This document shows, one piece after another, positions 62,179 to 64,000 of a stretch of 64,000 bases of DNA. How positions within the stretch are numbered: the first letter of the stretch is position 1; each line of letters begins with the position of its first letter. The notes beneath the pieces were generated by a model, which had not been told where the DNA came from, did not search any database, and saw nothing but the letters and a program-made list of their open reading frames with translations. The translations under genes and the position numbers were made by a program. The stretch comes from an uncultured Microbacterium sp. (GTDB lineage Bacteria > Actinomycetota > Actinomycetes > Actinomycetales > Microbacteriaceae), in assembly GCF_947488465.1 (NCBI RefSeq), contig NZ_CANKZA010000001.1, positions 978,259 to 1,042,258 of the forward strand, written 5' to 3'.

Positions 62179-63911
62179 CAGTCCTCGTCCTCGTCGATAC
62201 CCGCCTCGCTCAGAATCTCGTCGACTTCGTCCTCGATCGTGAATGCTCTCTCCGCCACCGGCTCAGCGGCCTCGGATGCTCCGAACTCCGAGGGCGCGCT
62301 GTCCGCGGGCGCAGCGTCGCCGTCGCGCGCGTCCTCGTCGCCGTCCTGCTCGAGCTCGGGCTCCTCGACGTCAGCATCGAAATCGGCGTCGTCATCGTCG
62401 TCATCGTCGTCGAGTGGGATCTCTTCGACCTCATCGACCATCAGAACCTCGCGGTCCGCGTCGGTGGCGCCCAGCGCATCCTCTGCGATTTCGGCGCGAC
62501 GCTGCCACTCGGCGGCTTCGTCGGTACGGCCGAGTTCTTCGAGCACGGCTGCACGCGCGGCGAAGAGCCCGGGGCTCCAGCTGAAGGCGCGGTCAGGATC
62601 GAGCTCCGGGATATCGAGCTCCTGGAGCGCACGCTCGTTTTCACCGAGATCGAGACGCGCGCCCGACATGGCAATCGCTAGCTCGACACGAACGTCCACC
62701 GGCAATTGTGACCGATCGACTGCGCGACCTACCTCGAGCGCGCGATCGGGGCGTCCGACCCCGCGCTCGCTGTCCACGAGAAGGGCGATCTGGTCGTCGC
62801 GACCGGAGATTCGGCGGAACGTACGCAACTCGCGCACGGCCAAAGCGAAATCCTGTGTGGCGTAAGCCGTGATCGCGACGGTTTCTCGGACGACGGCGAT
62901 CCTCCCCGCACTCCGCGACGCGGCCAACGCGTGCTCATGCGCGAGAGCCGGGTCCTCGTCGATCAAACGTGCAGCCATCGCCAAGTGGCGGGCGACCTGT
63001 TCGGCGTTCTCCTTGCTCAGGGTCTTCAGCTCGTTGCGAGCCGGCCCGTTGAGATCTTGAGGCGTGATGTCGTCGGGCAACGCGGGACCCGCGGGGACCG
63101 ATCGGCGATCGGAGTCCTGCGGCGGACGCGCGCTGCGGTAGCCCCCATCGCGGGCCGGATACGAGCTGCGCTCACCATCGCGCGGGGTGTAGGACTTCCG
63201 CTCACCATCACGGGGAGGATACGGCTTCCGCTCACCATCACGGGGAGGATACGACTTCCGCTCACCATCACGCGGCGGGTACGAACGCCGCTCACCATCG
63301 CGCGGGGTGTAGGGCTTCCGCTCACCATCACGGGGAGGGTACGAACGCCGCTCACCATCACGGGGAGCGTACGGCTTCCGCTCACCATCACGGGGAGGGT
63401 ACGAACGACGCTCACCATCACGCGGAGGATACGGCTTCCGCTCACCGTCACGAGGCGGGTACGAACGACGCTCACCATCACGCGGAGGATACGACTTCCG
63501 CTCACCATCGCGCGGGGTGTAGGACTTCCGCTCACCATCACGGGGAGGGTAGGACTTCCGCTCACCATCACGCGGCGGATACGACTTGCGCTCACCATCA
63601 CGGGGAGCGTACGGCTTCCGCTCACCATCACGCGGCGGGTAAGAACGACGCTCACCATCACGCGGCGGGTACGAACGACGCTCACCATCACGCGGAGGAT
63701 ACGACTTCCGCTCACCATCGCGCGGGGTGTAAGGCTTCCGCTCACCATCACGGGGCGGATACGAGCGGCGTTCACCGTCGCGCTGCGGCGCTTTGTCGCC
63801 ATCGCGCTTCACATACGGGCGACCTTCAGACCCTCGAGGACCGCGCGAACCAGAACCTGCCTGCGTGTAGCGGGGCTTCCCCCCGTTGCGGGGTCGTTCA
63901 TCTTCGTTCAT
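62178..63911 (-). CDS. Protein with 21 tandem DGER-x-x-Y-x-P-R repeats and helical C-terminal domain, 577 aa
   Basis: A short N-terminus, then 21 near-perfect decapeptides (residues ~45–254) of the form DGERKSYPPR or DGERRSYPPR, one more degenerate copy, then an alpha-helical region resembling TPR units (LSKENAEQVARHLAMAARLIDEDPALAHEHAL; DEAAEWQRRAEIAEDAL), and an acidic tail. The repeats are strongly basic and charged, so RNA or ribosome contact is possible; the setting next to the rRNA operon fits, but is not proof. AAAGGA precedes ATG 63911. Confidence 0.78.
   Translation of the reverse strand: MNEDERPRNGGKPRYTQAGSGSRGPRGSEGRPYVKRDGDKAPQRDGERRSYPPRDGERKPYTPRDGERKSYPPRDGERRSYPPRDGERRSYPPRDGERKPYAPRDGERKSYPPRDGERKSYPPRDGERKSYTPRDGERKSYPPRDGERRSYPPRDGERKPYPPRDGERRSYPPRDGERKPYAPRDGERRSYPPRDGERKPYTPRDGERRSYPPRDGERKSYPPRDGERKPYPPRDGERKSYTPRDGERSSYPARDGGYRSARPPQDSDRRSVPAGPALPDDITPQDLNGPARNELKTLSKENAEQVARHLAMAARLIDEDPALAHEHALAASRSAGRIAVVRETVAITAYATQDFALAVRELRTFRRISGRDDQIALLVDSERGVGRPDRALEVGRAVDRSQLPVDVRVELAIAMSGARLDLGENERALQELDIPELDPDRAFSWSPGLFAARAAVLEELGRTDEAAEWQRRAEIAEDALGATDADREVLMVDEVEEIPLDDDDDDDDADFDADVEEPELEQDGDEDARDGDAAPADSAPSEFGASEAAEPVAERAFTIEDEVDEILSEAGIDEDED
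63150..63779 (-). repeat. 30-bp tandem repeat, 21 coding copies
   Basis: Exact 10-codon periodicity with a small set of variants (KS/KP/RS; PP/TP/AP) scattered through the array, a sign of unequal crossing-over. All copies stay in frame. Confidence 0.92.
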
Positions 63912-63943
63912 CGCATCATCCTTTCAGGTGCGTTGTTAACGAG

Positions 63944-63973
63944 AAAAGGCCACCCAACCTTGGGTGGCCTTTT
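63944..63973 (-). terminator. rRNA operon terminator
   Basis: A 14-bp perfect stem, AAAAGGCCACCCAA with its complement TTGGGTGGCCTTTT, separated by CC, ending in a T run on the minus strand, just after the 5S gene. Confidence 0.9.
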
Positions 63974-63983
63974 CACGAAAGAA

Positions 63984-64000
63984 GTCCGGCGGTGTCCTAC
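63984..64000 (-). rRNA. rrf: 5S rRNA, 3' end only
   Basis: The minus strand reads GTAGGACACCGCCGGAC, the usual 3' end of actinobacterial 5S rRNA. The rest lies beyond the window. Placement with the terminator shows the rRNA operon runs toward the left. Confidence 0.85.

Noticed and set aside
63150..63779. Regular 30-bp repeats considered as a CRISPR array
   Set aside because: The units are contiguous without spacers, keep a decapeptide frame, and no cas genes are present.

Overview
The window is high-GC DNA from an actinobacterium, most likely Microbacteriaceae (Microbacterium-like). The evidence is the conserved minus-strand order tlyA–NAD kinase–recN–pyrG–NUDIX–xerD–parA–scpA–scpB–rluB–tyrA–cmk–der, many ATGA/GTGA start-stop overlaps, GTG starts, and tRNAs without an encoded CCA. 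All calls come from reading the sequence; no database search was run.

Layout. 1–1568: chromosome, with the 3' end of an amine oxidase gene, an MFS transporter and a terminator. 1595–39895: one integrative and conjugative element (ICE) inserted in the anticodon arm of a host tRNA-Pro(GGG) gene. The 3' half of that tRNA lies at 1569–1610 and the 5' half at 39881–39927, sharing a 16-bp core. A complete, slightly different tRNA-Pro(GGG) at 39763–39836 lies inside the element and could replace the broken gene. 39928–64000: chromosome, with S4 protein, DUF2809, NUDIX-NYN, an NrdR-controlled anaerobic ribonucleotide reductase (nrdDG), the large cluster above, a repeat-rich protein, and the 3' end of a 5S rRNA with its terminator at the right edge.

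Inside the ICE, left to right. (1) A lower-GC island (1967–6851). One three-gene operon encodes a zinc-ribbon protein, a ThsB-like TIR protein and a SLATT/DUF4231 membrane protein, joined by ATGA overlaps. Beside it are a thymidylate-kinase-like enzyme, a thymidylate-synthase-like enzyme and a 5-hmdU DNA kinase helical-domain (HMUDK/aGPT-PPlase) protein. It looks like a nucleotide or base hypermodification pathway paired with a Thoeris-like abortive effector, and is the best candidate for an undescribed system. (2) DprA-like protein and a large MobF relaxase. (3) An Mrr-type endonuclease, a PIN-domain protein and a cytosine methyltransferase remnant. (4) An antibiotic-resistance block: Cmx-type phenicol exporter, then an ABC-F ribosome protection gene plus MFS exporter, flanked by two AraC regulators whose 3' ends are near-identical direct repeats. 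A leaderless hexapeptide ORF (MHLYFL) and a hairpin precede the ABC-F gene, closely resembling the msrD attenuator. (5) A co-directional transfer operon (21702–37456): ArdC, prim-pol, DUF2637, ParB, VirB8-like, lysozyme/M23 hydrolase, two DUF6112 proteins, VirB6/TrbL, SCO6880, VirB4 and VirD4. (6) Excisionase, tyrosine integrase, integrase arm-type repeats, terminator and replacement tRNA.

Together, the relaxase and type IV machinery move the element, integrase/excisionase insert and remove it at tRNA-Pro, the carried tRNA protects host fitness, and the cargo gives antibiotic resistance and probably phage defence.
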